NCBI GenBank assembly: GCA_965246745.1
Contig: OZ251980.1
Location: 3,410,001 to 3,474,000, forward strand
Reading direction: 5' to 3'
DNA: 64,000 bases
Source: JANXMY01 sp965246745
Lineage (GTDB): Bacteria; Armatimonadota; Armatimonadia; Armatimonadales; Capsulimonadaceae
Shown here: positions 63,688 to 64,000 of the stretch, piece by piece
How the letters are laid out: each line of letters opens with the position of its first letter
How positions within the stretch are numbered: the first letter of the stretch is position 1
Program-made: the position numbers and the translations under genes
Notes under the pieces: model-generated
Databases searched by the model: none
Seen by the model: the letters and a program-made list of their open reading frames with translations, nothing else
Told to the model about the DNA's origin: nothing

Positions 63688-64000
63688 ACCTCACTTCTAC
63701 GCTTTTTGCGATATTCCCCCGCGCGTCCCGCACACGCACCGTCAGCGGGGCGGGGGAGACGAAGAGGCGGAAGGGGTGCCCGGTGCGCTGCGTCCGCCCT
63801 TTGGCGGTGACTTCAAACGTCGGGGTGAACGTATAGGTGGAGATGGCCGCGCTGAGACTGCCGGTATACCCCGGCGGCAGGCGGGTCCCGACCGGCCGGT
63901 AGACATACGGCGGCGCGTCGCCGACACGCGACAAAAAATACGGATCGGAAACTGCCGCTCGGAACGCCGCCAGCGCCGGGGTGCCGCCCGGCAGCGAGTA
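63671..64000 (-). CDS. Hypothetical protein, C-terminal part (continues beyond window)
   Basis: The frame is open from the window edge and ends at 63671, overlapping the PIG-L gene by 17 bases convergently. The visible 109 residues are beta-rich: YRPVGTRLPPGYTGSLSAAI, YTFTPTFEVTAKG, HPFRLFVSPAPLTVRVRDAR. This is compatible with the end of an exported protein with an immunoglobulin-like or fibronectin-like fold. Identity cannot be given. Confidence 0.6.
   Translation of the reverse strand, partial: YSLPGGTPALAAFRAAVSDPYFLSRVGDAPPYVYRPVGTRLPPGYTGSLSAAISTYTFTPTFEVTAKGRTQRTGHPFRLFVSPAPLTVRVRDARGNIAKSVEVRFSSSP

Overview
The window looks like a chromosomal segment of a GC-rich, Gram-negative-type bacterium, most likely of the phylum Armatimonadota. 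The best clue is the pseudopilin-like protein at 55933-56910. It has a GFTLIELLVVIAIIA methylation motif, an FPVFQKVRENARRTQC segment and a C-terminal H-X9-DG signature, all typical of DUF1559 proteins that are abundant in that phylum and in Planctomycetota. SecA lacks the C-terminal zinc motif and codon use is strongly GC-biased. No rRNA, CRISPR array, transposase gene or integrase gene is visible. Three tRNAs are present: Tyr (GTA), initiator Met (CAT) and Ser (GGA).

Layout. 1-3360: the end of recG, then a tightly overlapping five-gene toxin-antitoxin/HEPN-like operon. 3381-11570: coaD, a coiled-coil protein, a DUF177 protein, then rpmF-plsX-fabH-fabD-fabG-acpP-fabF for phospholipid and fatty acid synthesis, interrupted after fabH by an AT-richer ORF and a palindromic element. 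11575-13310: an AT-richer insert directly after fabF that carries a canonical-looking integron attC site and a second, degenerate one, i.e. probable gene cassettes without an integrase. 13365-19057: an ankyrin protein, a glycosidase fragment, secA, a truncated antitoxin gene and several palindromic repeats. 19084-27615: a bacterial poly(ADP-ribose) polymerase, pilT, a photolyase, a lipoprotein, tRNA-Tyr and a REC-LOV-PAS-PAS-PP2C phosphatase. 27851-33137: a small protein plus a giant DUF4132 protein.

33463-44275 is a nitrogen-scavenging locus. An ABC permease and binding protein are on the minus strand, with a divergent Lrp-type regulator. A plus-strand operon follows: two DUF1989 proteins, a biotin-dependent urea/guanidine carboxylase, allophanate hydrolase and the ABC ATPase. 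By family knowledge this gene set fits guanidine rather than urea breakdown. 44276-47256 is an accessory zone next to tRNA-fMet, with a broken AbrB-type antitoxin, a DUF4365 gene pair, a membrane protein and three copies of one repeat. 47389-50214 is an envelope-stress set (ECF sigma factor, zinc anti-sigma factor, HtrA protease). The rest holds an NRAMP-like transporter, a response regulator, a metallo-beta-lactamase fold protein, purM, hicBA, the pseudopilin, a plsC-like acyltransferase, an MFS transporter, an acyl-CoA synthetase, tRNA-Ser, a nucleotidyltransferase and a PIG-L deacetylase.

Three cross-cutting signals stand out. At least six families of dispersed palindromic elements sit between genes and sometimes extend reading frames. 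Short tandem duplications of 12-18 bp occur at gene starts and ends at eight places. Several genes have a -10 box only 5-8 nt before the start codon, suggesting leaderless transcripts.
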